A stretch of 64,000 nt of DNA from Myxococcota bacterium (GTDB lineage Bacteria; Myxococcota; XYA12-FULL-58-9; JALHOP01): contig JALHOP010000010.1 in NCBI GenBank assembly GCA_022842935.1, positions 170,144-234,143 on the forward strand, in the 5' to 3' direction. The first letter of the stretch is position 1. Every line of letters begins with the position of its first letter. Under the pieces are notes generated by a model. The model was not told the DNA's origin and ran no database searches. It worked only from the letters and a program-made list of their open reading frames with translations. Below are positions 16,026 to 25,502 of the stretch, piece after piece. Both the position numbers and the translations under genes were made by a program.

Positions 16026-16784
16026 TCAACGCCCGCGCACGAGCTGCCGCAGGAAGATCCCCGCGATGGCGCGGTCCCGTACGAGATAGCGATGCGCGAG
16101 CCGCTTCGGGTCCTTTAGCAAACGATACGTCCACTCGAGCCCAACGCGTGACATCCAGGCGGGGGCTCGCGACTGGACGCCAGCGATGAAATCGAGGCTC
16201 GCGCCGATGCCGAGGAGCACCGCCGGGGCGAGCTCACGTGCCGCCATGCGCATGAAGAGCTCCTGTTTGGGACAACCAAGCGCGACGAAGACGAGATGGG
16301 GCTTGGCCGCCTTTGCCGCATCGAGGACTTTCTGCAGGACCTGCGGGTCGCGCTCGAAGCCGAGAGGTGGCGCGTCGTGGCCGCAGATCTGCAGCGTCGG
16401 CAGCTGCGTGAGCAAGGTCGCCGACGCGGCTTCAGCGACTCCTGGCGCGCCACCCAGAAAGTAGACGCGGAGGCCGTCGCGCGCTGCTCGCTCAATGAGC
16501 GGCAACATGATGTCCGAGCCCGAAACCTTCTCCGGGATGCGTGTGCGTAGGAGCTTCGCCATCCACAAAAGCGGCATCCCATCGGCGAGCGACAGTGACG
16601 CATCGGCGTACGCAAGCCGTAGGCCTTCGTCGGTCTCGGCGAGAACGATGTGGTCGACGTTGGGCGTGACCACGTAGCCACCATGACCGTCGCGCACGAG
16701 GTCGACGATGTAGTCGAGGGCTTCGCGGAATGTGACCGCGTCCGCGTGGATCGAGCCGAAACGCACCTTAGTGAGTGAGCGCAT
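16026..16784 (-). CDS. epsA: WecG/TagA/CpsF-family glycosyltransferase
   Basis: A 252-aa GT26 enzyme that adds a sugar, often N-acetylmannosamine or its uronate, to a lipid-linked precursor. Family motifs are TPNVDHIVLAETDEG, SLADGMPLLWMAK, YFLGGAPGVAEAA and VALGCPKQELFM. The frame is open to 16889, but that would overlap the next gene; ATG at 16784 gives the normal family length and lies 17 bases after that gene's stop. By family and setting it resembles M. xanthus EpsA; orthology is inferred. Confidence 0.9.
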   Translation of the reverse strand: MRSLTKVRFGSIHADAVTFREALDYIVDLVRDGHGGYVVTPNVDHIVLAETDEGLRLAYADASLSLADGMPLLWMAKLLRTRIPEKVSGSDIMLPLIERAARDGLRVYFLGGAPGVAEAASATLLTQLPTLQICGHDAPPLGFERDPQVLQKVLDAAKAAKPHLVFVALGCPKQELFMRMAARELAPAVLLGIGASLDFIAGVQSRAPAWMSRVGLEWTYRLLKDPKRLAHRYLVRDRAIAGIFLRQLVRGR

Positions 16785-16800
16785 CGACCGAGAAAGTAAC

Positions 16801-18213
16801 CTAGAACAAGCCGGCGAACGACGATGACTTGTAGAGCTCGAGCGCTTCCGGCGGGGGACGCAGATGCGTTGGTTTCTCGCCGATACCAACTAGCCACTCA
16901 TAGACGGCACGCGTTTTGTCGCGCTTGGCTGGTAGCGAGAATTCGTTGCCAATGCGGGCACGCGCCGCCTCTCCGAGCTTGCGGAGCTCGTCGCCGCTCA
17001 TCTCGACGAGCTTGGTGAGCGTGTCACGCAGCCCAGCGATGACATCTTCGCGGGTGCCGAGCGGCACCCGGAAGCCGCAGCTCGCGTCAACGATCTCATG
17101 GGGTCCGCCATAGCCGACAACAACCGGAATGAGGCCCAGCATCATCGCCTCCATGACGGCGCCACCGCCAAACTCGCGAATGCTCGGGAAGCCAAGGACC
17201 GCCGATTGCATCAGGCGTTCCTGCAGTTCGTGGTGCGGGACCCACCCATCCATGCGGACCGCGTGCATGACGCCCTCGCGCTGGACGAGATCGAGCAGCA
17301 TGGGCTTTTCGGGGCCGTCGCCGATGAGGTCGATGACGACCCGCCCCGCCTTCAAAAGTGGCGCCGCCGCTTTGATGAGCATCTCGATGCCCTTGCAGGC
17401 GACCATACGGCCGACGAAGGCGACCTTGAGGGGGCGCGCGGCATACGCATCAGTGGTCCGCGAGAACTGGCGATCGTCGATGGCGTTTTCCGGGAGATAA
17501 AACATCTTGTCGTCGTAGACGCGCGGCATCTCCCGCCACGCTGCGGCCGAGCCGACCAAAATGGCGGATGCGTGCTCCCGGACAGAGCGGTAATACGGCA
17601 GCAACCGGTAGGCCCCGCGTAGCCGTCCTAGCCACTCGCCTTCACGCTTGCGCTCTTGTTCGAAGCCCTTGGGCCACGGCACCCCGCCGTTGACCGGACC
17701 AAGCACGAAGGGGATCGCGAGATCCGCCGCACGCTTTGCGACGAAGCTCGGAACACCTGGACTTACCGGGGTAATTCGGTGAACGAGGTCGAAGCTACCC
17801 GCCTCGAGCTCGGGCAGAAAGCGGGCCCACGTTTCGCTCTCGAACTGGTAGTAGCAGGGCACGCTCATCGCCGTTTGGGTGATGCCGTTCATCGCCCCGT
17901 TGCTCGCGATCCTCTTCGACACGCCCCAGACGAAATTCTCGATCGACGTCGGGCCGATGAAGGTCACGTCACTCTTGGGAAAGGTGCTTCGCTCGATATC
18001 TTCCCGGTTGCGGTAGTGGGTCGCGACATGGACGTCCGCGAACTGAGCGACGGCCTCGATGTGACGCCAGCCGACCATCGGGACGCTAATCCAATTGGGA
18101 TTGGCCATCTCGGCGAGCAAAAGCACGCGCAGACGCCGGCGCTTTACCGTCCGCGGCGTGTTATGAGAGAGCGATACCGGAGGGTCGCCGGCCAACGAAT
18201 TGTGTGAGCCCAT
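16801..18213 (-). CDS. Glycosyltransferase family 4
   Basis: A 470-aa GT-B glycosyltransferase. The C-terminal donor-binding half shows KVAFVGRMVACKGIEMLIKA, VIDLIGDGPEK, and the GT4 acid-loop region LGFPSIREFGGGAVMEAMM where the Glu in VMEAMM contacts the nucleotide sugar. The N-terminal half has HRITPVSPGVPSF and LGPVNGGVPWP, a pattern seen in exopolysaccharide GT4 enzymes. ATG at 18213 (MGSHNS) is preferred over 18267. It is upstream of, and transcribed with, the WecG-type gene. Confidence 0.88.
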   Translation of the reverse strand: MGSHNSLAGDPPVSLSHNTPRTVKRRRLRVLLLAEMANPNWISVPMVGWRHIEAVAQFADVHVATHYRNREDIERSTFPKSDVTFIGPTSIENFVWGVSKRIASNGAMNGITQTAMSVPCYYQFESETWARFLPELEAGSFDLVHRITPVSPGVPSFVAKRAADLAIPFVLGPVNGGVPWPKGFEQERKREGEWLGRLRGAYRLLPYYRSVREHASAILVGSAAAWREMPRVYDDKMFYLPENAIDDRQFSRTTDAYAARPLKVAFVGRMVACKGIEMLIKAAAPLLKAGRVVIDLIGDGPEKPMLLDLVQREGVMHAVRMDGWVPHHELQERLMQSAVLGFPSIREFGGGAVMEAMMLGLIPVVVGYGGPHEIVDASCGFRVPLGTREDVIAGLRDTLTKLVEMSGDELRKLGEAARARIGNEFSLPAKRDKTRAVYEWLVGIGEKPTHLRPPPEALELYKSSSFAGLF

Positions 18214-18267
18214 CGCAGACGGCCCATTGTACGTACGCTGTGCCACGGCGGCAACCGCCGGCCCCAA

Positions 18268-18551
18268 CCAAGTTGACCGTTCGTGTGAACATTTTCTTCA
18301 TCTCCCCCGATGCCTCTTGGAAAAAATTGCGTACGTTATCTTCGGGATGCCGATACATCGAGAGGCATGGTCAACATGCCAATCGACACTGGGGGACGTG
18401 CGTCGGCGTAGGTTGGGCGGTACAGTGGTGGATGTAATTTGATGTTTCGTTCAGAGATCCCGTTTCGCCTCACCAAAGTCGCTGCAACTCCTTCCCGATA
18501 CTCGAGACTCGGCCCTTCCACTGATTCACTGGCAAGCAGCCGGGTAATGCA
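18268..18551. promoter_or_regulatory. Divergent control region of the polysaccharide locus
   Basis: About 280 non-coding bases separate the minus-strand glycosyltransferases from the plus-strand eps run. A perfect inverted repeat GGCATG-GTCAA-CATGCC lies at 18364-18380 and could bind a dimeric regulator. A -35-like TTGACC is at 18273-18278 without a good -10. Promoters for both directions must lie here, but none is clear. Confidence 0.4.
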
Positions 18552-19943
18552 ATGAACGCGAAGTTCGACAAGCTCACTCCAGGCATCGGCGCGAAGCTCA
18601 ATCTCTTCTTCGATTGTTGCTTCACGGTGCTGACCCTTCTCGCGGCCCTACGCACCCAAGAGATTCTCCAAACCCGCGTCTTCGTGTTGCTGGCAGTCGC
18701 GCTGCTCGCGTGGCTATGCACCGCGGTTTTCCTGCGCCTGTACTCCGCCTGTACGCCCCGCAGCCGCTGGGACAATATGGTTCTCACCGGCATCGCGGCC
18801 ATCACCGTCACCGCGTCGACAGCGATCGTCGACTGGATGCTCTACGGCGACAAGAGTGACGCGGTCTCGTTCCTCACATTCGCCGTCGTGCTGGCGGCGG
18901 CGAGCTGCCTCTGCCGCCTGACCTTCCTCTCGGCGTTCAGCCGTATCGATGAGCCGCTCGAGGACGTGCTCATCGTCGGGACCGGGGCGCTCGGCGTCTC
19001 CACGTACTATCGATTGAACGAAGGCAACAGCGGCCGTCGCGTCGTCGGCTTTCTTCGCTTCAAGAGCGACCCGCCTCTCCCCTACGGCATTCGCGTGCCG
19101 GTCAGCGGCACAGTCGATTCCCTGCTCGATACGTTACAGCAGCGTCCAGTCAACGAGGTCTACATCGCCGGCCGCGTCTTGTCCCAAGGCGGCGAGATGC
19201 AAGAGGTCGCGACCTCGTGCGAGCGTATCGGGATGCCGTTCGCCGTGCCGGTTCACTCGCTGCGTTACGAACGCGCGGCGCTGCTGTCGACATCGCGCAA
19301 CACGGACGGCTACCTCCACTATCTTTCGACCCGAACGGCGCCTGTTCAATACGCAGTGAAGCGCCTCATCGACATCGCGGCCTCGAGCGTCGCGCTCGTT
19401 ATGCTGTCGCCGCTGCTCATCGGCGTGGCGGCGGTCATCAAGATCACCTCGAAGGGCCCGGTCTTCTTCCGCCAGACGCGTGTCGGCCTGCACGGCGCAC
19501 ACTTCAGTCTCCTCAAGTTCCGGTCGATGGTCGTCGACGCGGAGGCCTTGAAAGAGAAGCTGATGAAGATGAACGAGCAGACTGGTCCGGTCTTCAAGAT
19601 GAAGCACGACCCACGCATCACGCCGATCGGCCGCTTCATCCGCAAGTACTCGATCGACGAGCTCCCACAGCTCATCAATATCCTCCGTGGCGATATGACC
19701 ATCGTCGGACCGCGTCCGGCGCTCCCGTCCGAAGTCGCGCAGTACAAGGTTTGGCAGCGTCGCCGCCTCTCGGTACGCCCCGGCCTTACGTGCTACTGGC
19801 AGGTCGGCGGCCGCAACGCCATCGGCTTCGAAGAGTGGATGCGCCTCGACCTGCGCTACGTCGACCACTGGAGCCTCTCGGTTGACATGCGGCTTATTTT
19901 GCAGACATTCCCGGTGGTGCTCGCCGGTCGTGGCGCGAGCTGA
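18552..19943 (+). CDS. epsZ: Polyprenyl-phosphate hexose-1-phosphate transferase (initiating enzyme, EpsZ-like)
   Basis: A 463-aa WbaP/WcaJ-type enzyme that starts repeat-unit synthesis by moving a sugar phosphate onto undecaprenyl phosphate. Four N-terminal helices are followed by a Rossmann-like CoA-binding-type domain (DVLIVGTGALGVSTYYRL) and a fifth helix (ASSVALVMLSPLLIGVAAV). The catalytic domain then has KFRSM, DELPQLINILRGDM and GPRPALPSEV. The length is typical. It heads the plus-strand eps gene run in the same position as epsZ in M. xanthus. Confidence 0.93.
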   Translation: MNAKFDKLTPGIGAKLNLFFDCCFTVLTLLAALRTQEILQTRVFVLLAVALLAWLCTAVFLRLYSACTPRSRWDNMVLTGIAAITVTASTAIVDWMLYGDKSDAVSFLTFAVVLAAASCLCRLTFLSAFSRIDEPLEDVLIVGTGALGVSTYYRLNEGNSGRRVVGFLRFKSDPPLPYGIRVPVSGTVDSLLDTLQQRPVNEVYIAGRVLSQGGEMQEVATSCERIGMPFAVPVHSLRYERAALLSTSRNTDGYLHYLSTRTAPVQYAVKRLIDIAASSVALVMLSPLLIGVAAVIKITSKGPVFFRQTRVGLHGAHFSLLKFRSMVVDAEALKEKLMKMNEQTGPVFKMKHDPRITPIGRFIRKYSIDELPQLINILRGDMTIVGPRPALPSEVAQYKVWQRRRLSVRPGLTCYWQVGGRNAIGFEEWMRLDLRYVDHWSLSVDMRLILQTFPVVLAGRGAS

Positions 19944-19978
19944 GCCAAAACCCTATCGAGCCGTCCGCTAAAGCACAT

Positions 19979-21502
19979 GTGAGCCCGTCTTCCACGGTGG
20001 CTCACGAGACGACCAGGGCACTGCGCAACGCCCTCGTTTTGACCGGCTCGCTCGTCGCAACGCTCGGCGTCGCCATCGCCGTCCGCTTCTGGATGCCGCG
20101 CTATCTCGGCCCCGATCTCTTCGGCCAGGTCTACTTCGCCGAGTCGTTTACCGCCGCCACCGTGGTTTTCCTGAACTTCGGCATCGATGTGTACATCAGC
20201 CGCGAGATCGCGACGCGTCTCGAGCACGCCTCCGATTTCATGGGCGGGATCATCATGCTGCGCGCGGCCGCCACCGTGGTGGTCTTCGTCGCCATGGCGG
20301 TCATCCTCTTTCTAATGGGGAAGAGCGCGTTGGAGTGGCAGCTCGTCGCCATTTTCGGCGTTGGCCAGTTGTTCTTCACCTTCAACAACACCTTACAAGC
20401 CATCCTCAACGCCCGCGGCGAGGTCCGAGAGCTCGCCCTCGTCAATGTTGCGAGCAAGATCATATGGGGCGCCTTGGTCGTCGGCAGCCTCGCTCTTCAT
20501 GGCGCCCTACTCCTCGTCGCCGCCGCCTTCCTCGTGACCGAGGCGGGCAAGATGCTGGCGCTGATCGGCACCTGCCGAAAGTACGTCAAGCTCGAGCTAC
20601 ACTGGCAAACCAAGACCGCTTTTGCGGTCATCGCCGCCTCGCTACCCTTTTACGTGAACTCCCTGGCCCACGACATTTATGCCCGCGTCGACTCCATCAT
20701 GTTGTCGTGGATGATCAGCGATGCGGAAACGGCCTGGTACGGCGCCGCTGTCAACATCAACCTCCTCGCGCTGCTCGTCTTGCCGATCATGAACGCTGTG
20801 CTCATGCCGATGAGCTCCCGCGTCATCAAGGAGTCGCCCGAGGCGCTCGACGCCGTCATGCGCGGTACCCTGCGTATTGTCCTCGTGTTGTCCGTGCCGC
20901 TCACCCTGATGCTGGTGCTGCACGCGCACGCGGTGGTGCTCCTGCTCTTCGGGCCCGAATACGCAGCCTCGGCACGCACCCTGCAGATCCTCGCTCCAGT
21001 CATCCCACTTTCTTACGTCTGCGTGGTCTCGGCGTCGCACCTCGTGCAGCTCGGTAAGGTTTGGCGCGTCACGCGCGTGGCCGTCATCGGGCTCATCGTT
21101 CACCCGTTGCTCAACTTCGTGACGATCCCGAACGGCGGCGATTGGTTCGGCGCCGGCGGAGCCGGAATGGGCGCCGCTGCGGCATCGCTAACGAGCGAGG
21201 CGATGGTCGCCACGTTGTTCTTCCTCGCCCTTGGAAAAGCAGGTCCTGACCGAACGTTCGGCTTCAACATGGCGAAGCTTGCGCTGGTGTGCGCGGCGGT
21301 GACCGGAGTGCATGTTCTCTTGCCCCTTTTTGCACCCGACCCAACCCATGCGATGAGCTTGTGGCGGGTCCCTGTCGAGCTCGTGGTGTATGTCGGCTTG
21401 GGAACCGTGCTCGGGGCCATTCCCTTGCGCGAGATGCTGCAGCATCTTTCGAGTGCATTGTCGCGACGACGTGGAGCCACCGCTCCACACGCAGCAGAAT
21501 AG
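19979..21502 (+). CDS. wzx: Wzx-type polysaccharide repeat-unit flippase
   Basis: A 507-aa multi-helix MOP-superfamily transporter that flips lipid-linked repeat units across the inner membrane. It has the family start LGPDLFGQVYFAESFT, a central FYVNSLAHDIYARVDSIML and about 12-14 helices. It follows epsZ by about 35 bases (GTG start), and its stop lies against the ribosome site of the OPX gene, so the genes are cotranscribed. Confidence 0.92.
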   Translation: MSPSSTVAHETTRALRNALVLTGSLVATLGVAIAVRFWMPRYLGPDLFGQVYFAESFTAATVVFLNFGIDVYISREIATRLEHASDFMGGIIMLRAAATVVVFVAMAVILFLMGKSALEWQLVAIFGVGQLFFTFNNTLQAILNARGEVRELALVNVASKIIWGALVVGSLALHGALLLVAAAFLVTEAGKMLALIGTCRKYVKLELHWQTKTAFAVIAASLPFYVNSLAHDIYARVDSIMLSWMISDAETAWYGAAVNINLLALLVLPIMNAVLMPMSSRVIKESPEALDAVMRGTLRIVLVLSVPLTLMLVLHAHAVVLLLFGPEYAASARTLQILAPVIPLSYVCVVSASHLVQLGKVWRVTRVAVIGLIVHPLLNFVTIPNGGDWFGAGGAGMGAAAASLTSEAMVATLFFLALGKAGPDRTFGFNMAKLALVCAAVTGVHVLLPLFAPDPTHAMSLWRVPVELVVYVGLGTVLGAIPLREMLQHLSSALSRRRGATAPHAAE

Positions 21503-21509
21503 GATCGCC

Positions 21510-22094
21510 ATGAAGCGTTGGCTCTCGGTTTGCGTACTGTTCTTGGGCTGCTCCGCTTGCGCCGCGGGCAAATACGTCTGGGCAGAGCAAATGCCGCTCG
21601 AGCGTCATGAGCCCGAGACGTACGCCATTCGGCCAGGCGACCGCCTCTCGGTGCTCGTCTGGAACCAGCCCCAGCTCTCGGGACCGGTGCGCGTGCGTGC
21701 CGACGGCGTCGCCACGGTGCCCCTTGTTGGTGATCTTGCGGTCTCTGGGCTGACCGCTCCTGACGCTGCGGTTCAAATCAAGCGTCGGCTGCAGGGTCTG
21801 GTCGTCGAGCCCAACGTCACAGTGACGGTCGATGAGGCGCGCGAGGTGACCGTTTCGGTCATCGGTGAAGTGCGGGCCGCGGGCGCCTACCCGGTGCGCG
21901 CCGGCGAGACCGTCTTGCACATCCTCGCACGCGCGGGTGGGCTCACGGAGTTCGCGGACACGAGCTCTATTTTCGTGGTCCGGGGGTCGGGAGACGCAAC
22001 ACGCGTCCGCTTCAGGTATCGCGATCTCGTGGCCGGTCAGAGTCGCTCGCTCGCCTTTGCCTTGCGCGACGGTGACATCATCGTCGTCGAATAG
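21510..22094 (+). CDS. epsY: Short outer-membrane polysaccharide export protein (OPX, EpsY-like)
   Basis: A 194-aa lipoprotein (cysteines at 14 and 17 in the lipobox region) with a PES domain (about 37-115: YAIRPGDRLSVLVWNQPQLSG, RADGVATVPLVGDL) and one SLBB domain (about 118-170: VIGEVRAAGAYPVRAGETVL). It lacks the extra domains and C-terminal amphipathic helix with which Wza crosses the outer membrane. Short OPX proteins of this kind pair with a separate beta-barrel in M. xanthus, and such a gene follows directly. ATG at 21510 has AGGA six bases upstream. Confidence 0.92.
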   Translation: MKRWLSVCVLFLGCSACAAGKYVWAEQMPLERHEPETYAIRPGDRLSVLVWNQPQLSGPVRVRADGVATVPLVGDLAVSGLTAPDAAVQIKRRLQGLVVEPNVTVTVDEAREVTVSVIGEVRAAGAYPVRAGETVLHILARAGGLTEFADTSSIFVVRGSGDATRVRFRYRDLVAGQSRSLAFALRDGDIIVVE

Positions 22095-22138
22095 GCGGGG
22101 CGGATGCGCTGGTCTCTCTCCGCCCGTGAGGCGCCGCG

Positions 22139-23410
22139 ATGCTGAGCTGGGCTCTGGTGACCGCGCTGCAACTCACCTCGGTGGAGCTGCAGATTGGCCT
22201 ACGCAATGAGAACCGCGTCGGCTTCGTCCCGCTAGTCACCACCATCAACGGCGTGCAGGGCGAAAGCCTGGGCACGGCGCGCACCATCTCGGGCGAGCTG
22301 TCGCCAACCATCGCTTTGCGCTTACTGGGTAGCCGCAGCGAGCTGCGCTTGTCGTACACGCCGCAGTTTCTGCTGACCAATGCCTTCGGCAACACCAACA
22401 CGCTGACCCTTCACAACGCGCAGCTCACCGCCGGCTACCGCCTGACCCGCTTCACGACCGTCTACGCCAACGGCAGCGTAACCGCGGGGCAAATCGATTT
22501 CTACCGCGCCCGTCGCCTCCTAAACCCCGAACAAGCGACCATCTTCACCATCCCCGAGAACCGCATTTTGAGCTACGCGTCCTCGCAGGCGTTCGTCGGC
22601 TTCACGCAGCAACTTGGTCGCTTCACGCGCGTTGACGTTCAGGGGCTCGCCGGCCATACGGGCCCCGCCCCCGGCCAGCAGAGTTTTCAGTACTTTCGCA
22701 GACAGGACTTCGTCGGTGGCAGCGTTCGGGTCAGCGAACAGCTCGACCTACGCAACAGCGTCGCTGCCGAAGCCGAATACCGCGAGCTGTGGTTCGAGGG
22801 TGGGCCCTACTACAACTCCGTGACCCCGGCGGTGATCTACGACTATCGGTCTGACCGCCAGGTCACCGTCAACCTCCGCGCCGGTATGCAGTTCTCAGGG
22901 ACCCAATACGGCTCGCGCCAAATTCCCGAGTGGATTGTCGGGGGGGGCCTCTTGCCTCCACGCACGGGTACCGAAGCGCGCGCCATGCCGGTGTTCGGTC
23001 TGGTCGTTGGCGGACTAACCTGGCGCGGGGCTGGGTATCTCTACTCCTCGCGCCTATCGCTCAACCTGCTTCCCTTTTACGACCCCGTGCAGGGTGTACT
23101 GCAGCAGCGCATTGCCTTCGGCATCGGTAACAACGTCGTCTTGTCCCGCCGCTACTCGGCCCGCATCGAGCTGAGCGTTTTCATCCCTGGCGACTTCGAG
23201 CTCACCACCACCAACCAGCCCTACATCGACCAAGACGTCTTCGCGATCCTGAACCCGGTCCTCATCCGCACCCTCTCCCGGACAGCGCAGCTCGAGGCCG
23301 GAGCGTTGATTACCCAGCGACTGGAGGACTACACAGAGGTCGTGGGCACATGGAATCGGCCGGAAGTCATCCTGTACCTCGCCTTCAGCGGCACGACCAC
23401 GGTATGGTGA
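22139..23410 (+). CDS. epsX: Outer-membrane beta-barrel of the EPS exporter (EpsX-like)
   Basis: A 423-aa protein of alternating polar/hydrophobic segments rich in Tyr, Arg, Gln and Asn, with many strands such as RFTTVYANGSVTAGQIDFYRA and VTVNLRAGMQFSG and the C-terminus LYLAFSGTTTVW ending in an aromatic residue. This is the pattern of a large integral barrel. Directly after a short OPX gene, it fits the composite OPX/beta-barrel translocon described for M. xanthus EpsY/EpsX. The N-terminus is only weakly signal-like (MLSWALVTALQLTS), so the start may be misplaced. Confidence 0.8.
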   Translation: MLSWALVTALQLTSVELQIGLRNENRVGFVPLVTTINGVQGESLGTARTISGELSPTIALRLLGSRSELRLSYTPQFLLTNAFGNTNTLTLHNAQLTAGYRLTRFTTVYANGSVTAGQIDFYRARRLLNPEQATIFTIPENRILSYASSQAFVGFTQQLGRFTRVDVQGLAGHTGPAPGQQSFQYFRRQDFVGGSVRVSEQLDLRNSVAAEAEYRELWFEGGPYYNSVTPAVIYDYRSDRQVTVNLRAGMQFSGTQYGSRQIPEWIVGGGLLPPRTGTEARAMPVFGLVVGGLTWRGAGYLYSSRLSLNLLPFYDPVQGVLQQRIAFGIGNNVVLSRRYSARIELSVFIPGDFELTTTNQPYIDQDVFAILNPVLIRTLSRTAQLEAGALITQRLEDYTEVVGTWNRPEVILYLAFSGTTTVW

Positions 23411-23413
23411 GCC

Positions 23414-23596
23414 TTGGAGAAGCTGCTCCTCATCTCGGTGTTGCTAGTCACGTTCGTGATTCCGATCGTCACGTCCTACGATGCGGACCCGAAACGTGGC
23501 TTACGTCGATGTGTCGCGGGCTTTTTGATCTTCATGGGGCTATGGGTTTTCGCGCTACTCTTCATTTACCCACGCCTACTTGCGATGTCGTCGTGA
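23414..23596 (+). CDS. Small two-helix membrane protein in the eps operon
   Basis: A 60-aa protein starting with TTG three bases after the epsX stop. It has two hydrophobic segments, LLLISVLLVTFVIPIV and CVAGFLIFMGLWVFALLFIY, separated by a charged loop DADPKRGLRR. It matches no family I know. Its position between the beta-barrel and receiver genes, with tight spacing on both sides, suggests a real gene whose product may act with the export or chain-length machinery. Confidence 0.7.
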   Translation: MEKLLLISVLLVTFVIPIVTSYDADPKRGLRRCVAGFLIFMGLWVFALLFIYPRLLAMSS

Positions 23597-23621
23597 TACG
23601 GGGAATCAGAGACTTGTCATT

Positions 23622-24011
23622 ATGATGCCTGCCCAGCCACAGAGAAGCCCCCTGGTCATGGTCGCCGAGGACGATATCGACGCCCGTCGCGTCATCGCCG
23701 GCTACTTGAAAACCCTCTCCGTACGCGTGGTCGAAGTCGACGACGGTGTTACGGCCCTCGAGTCCATCGAGAAAGAAATCCCCGAGCTCCTCATCCTCGA
23801 TCTGAACTTGCCGTCCATGAGCGGCTTCGAGCTTTGCGAGCGAATCCGCGAGAAAGAGACGACCGCGAAGGTCCCGGTGCTCGTCGTCACCGGCCGCAAC
23901 AGCCTCGAAGATCACGCGCGAGCCCGCGAGGTCGGCGTCACCAAATACATTTCCAAGCCCTTCAAGAAGAAAGAATTCGTGGAGGCGGTGAGGACGCTGC
24001 TCAAACGGTGA
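23622..24011 (+). CDS. epsW: Stand-alone response-regulator receiver (EpsW-like)
   Basis: A 129-aa CheY-like receiver with no output domain. The acidic pair D17/D18 (VAEDD), phospho-acceptor D60 (LLILDLNLP), T90 (VVTG) and K112 (YISKPFKK) are all present, so it should be phosphorylatable. Position between the barrel and PCP genes matches epsW in M. xanthus. It probably tunes EPS assembly by binding a partner protein. ATG at 23622 is immediately followed by another ATG; either can be the start. Confidence 0.92.
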   Translation: MMPAQPQRSPLVMVAEDDIDARRVIAGYLKTLSVRVVEVDDGVTALESIEKEIPELLILDLNLPSMSGFELCERIREKETTAKVPVLVVTGRNSLEDHARAREVGVTKYISKPFKKKEFVEAVRTLLKR

Positions 24012-24038
24012 TTATCGTGAACGCCTAAGGAGCAAAAC

Positions 24039-25502
24039 GTGGCGCAGCGCCCATCCTATTCCAAGACCGGCGATCTCGAATTCAACCTGGGTAGCGTGAA
24101 GCTCCTGCTTGGCTTCGCGCGACGCTCCATCAAGAGGCATCGCAAGCTGGCGCTCGCAGTCTTCTCCGGGGTCATGGTGCTTACGCTCATGGCTCTGTAC
24201 TTCATGCCGCCGCTGTACCGGGTCCAGTCGCGCATCCTGACGCACACCAACTACATCATCCCGGCGCTCGCGACCCCCGGACGATCGATCCCGTGGCAGG
24301 CACAGTCGGCCGTCGATGGCGCGGTCGAGGTCATCAGGTCGCGCGAGAACCTGCGCGGCATCATCGAAGACGCAGACCTCGCCGGCACGTGGGACACGAC
24401 GCGTACCCCAATCGGGCGCGTCCTCGACAAGATCCGCACCACTATTTTCGGCGAGCTGTCGTACGAGGACAAGCAGCAAGCCCTGATCAGCATCCTCGAT
24501 GACCGCTTCAGCGCTTTCATCGAAGACGAGAAGATCGTGGTCATGACCCTCGACTGGCACGACCCAGGCATGGCCGTGCGCATTCTTGACACTGCTCAGA
24601 AGCGATTCCTCGATGGCCGCAAGCACCGCGAACTCTCCGAGATCAACGAGACCGTGAAGATCCTCGAAAGGCAGGTCACGGAAGGGCAGCCCATGCTCGA
24701 TCGCGCCGCTGACCGTATCCGCGAAGTGGCAATGCGCACACCCGGGGTGCGCGTCGTGCAGCGGGAGAACCCCGAGAGGCCCCGCCCCGCACCAGCGGGA
24801 CGCAGCGGCATCGACAGCGCAGCGCAGCGCGAGCTCGAGGAAGACCTGCGCGTCAAGCGCAACGCCATCGCCGAGCTCGAGCGCGACTACCGCACCCGCC
24901 TGCAAGGCGCCCAAGACCACCTGAACAAGCTGCGTGGGACACTCGGCCCGAACCACCCCGACGTCATCAACGCCAACCGCAACCTCGATCTGCAATCACG
25001 ACCGCCTGAAGAGCTGGCTGGCCTGCGCACCGAAGAAGCGCGTATGGCGATGCAGCTCAACCGTATGTTGATCGCCGCAGGCGCGACGCCTCAAGCAGCG
25101 GCCGCCGCCGCTTCACGGCCGATCGTCACCATGTCGAACGACAAGCAGCCAAACCCCGAGCTCGACCAAGCGATGAGCGAATACGAGCGTGTCGAGCGCA
25201 GTCAGAGTGAGATCTTCCGTCGTCTCGAAGACGCGCGCATCGAGGTGCAGACGGCCACCGCTGGCTTCACGTACCGCTATCTCATCACGCAGCCACCGGT
25301 GTTCCCGCGTAAGCCGGTGAAGCCAAAGAAGCCCATGATCGTCATGTCGGGCTTCATCGCCGCTATCTTTTTGGGAATGGCGCTCGCCATCGCCGCGGAC
25401 ATCGTCTCGGGGCGTATCGTCGAGCCGTGGCAGGTGCCGCGCTTCGTGGGCGTGCCTCTCCTGGGTGAGATCCGCGAGCCGCCGCAGCGCCTACGTTCAT
25501 GA
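24039..25502 (+). CDS. epsV: Polysaccharide copolymerase (Wzz/GumC type, EpsV-like) without kinase domain
   Basis: A 487-aa inner-membrane chain-length protein: helix 1 at about 37-58 (LALAVFSGVMVLTLMALYF), a large periplasmic coiled-coil domain (about 60-430) with LGPNHPDVINANRN typical of GumC-like proteins, and helix 2 (MIVMSGFIAAIFLGMALAIAADIV) after the Pro/Lys motif PRKPVKPKKP. It ends shortly after helix 2, so there is no fused tyrosine-kinase domain. GTG start with AAGGAG upstream. It overlaps epsU by 4 bases. It would bridge to the short OPX in the periplasm. Confidence 0.92.
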   Translation: MAQRPSYSKTGDLEFNLGSVKLLLGFARRSIKRHRKLALAVFSGVMVLTLMALYFMPPLYRVQSRILTHTNYIIPALATPGRSIPWQAQSAVDGAVEVIRSRENLRGIIEDADLAGTWDTTRTPIGRVLDKIRTTIFGELSYEDKQQALISILDDRFSAFIEDEKIVVMTLDWHDPGMAVRILDTAQKRFLDGRKHRELSEINETVKILERQVTEGQPMLDRAADRIREVAMRTPGVRVVQRENPERPRPAPAGRSGIDSAAQRELEEDLRVKRNAIAELERDYRTRLQGAQDHLNKLRGTLGPNHPDVINANRNLDLQSRPPEELAGLRTEEARMAMQLNRMLIAAGATPQAAAAAASRPIVTMSNDKQPNPELDQAMSEYERVERSQSEIFRRLEDARIEVQTATAGFTYRYLITQPPVFPRKPVKPKKPMIVMSGFIAAIFLGMALAIAADIVSGRIVEPWQVPRFVGVPLLGEIREPPQRLRS

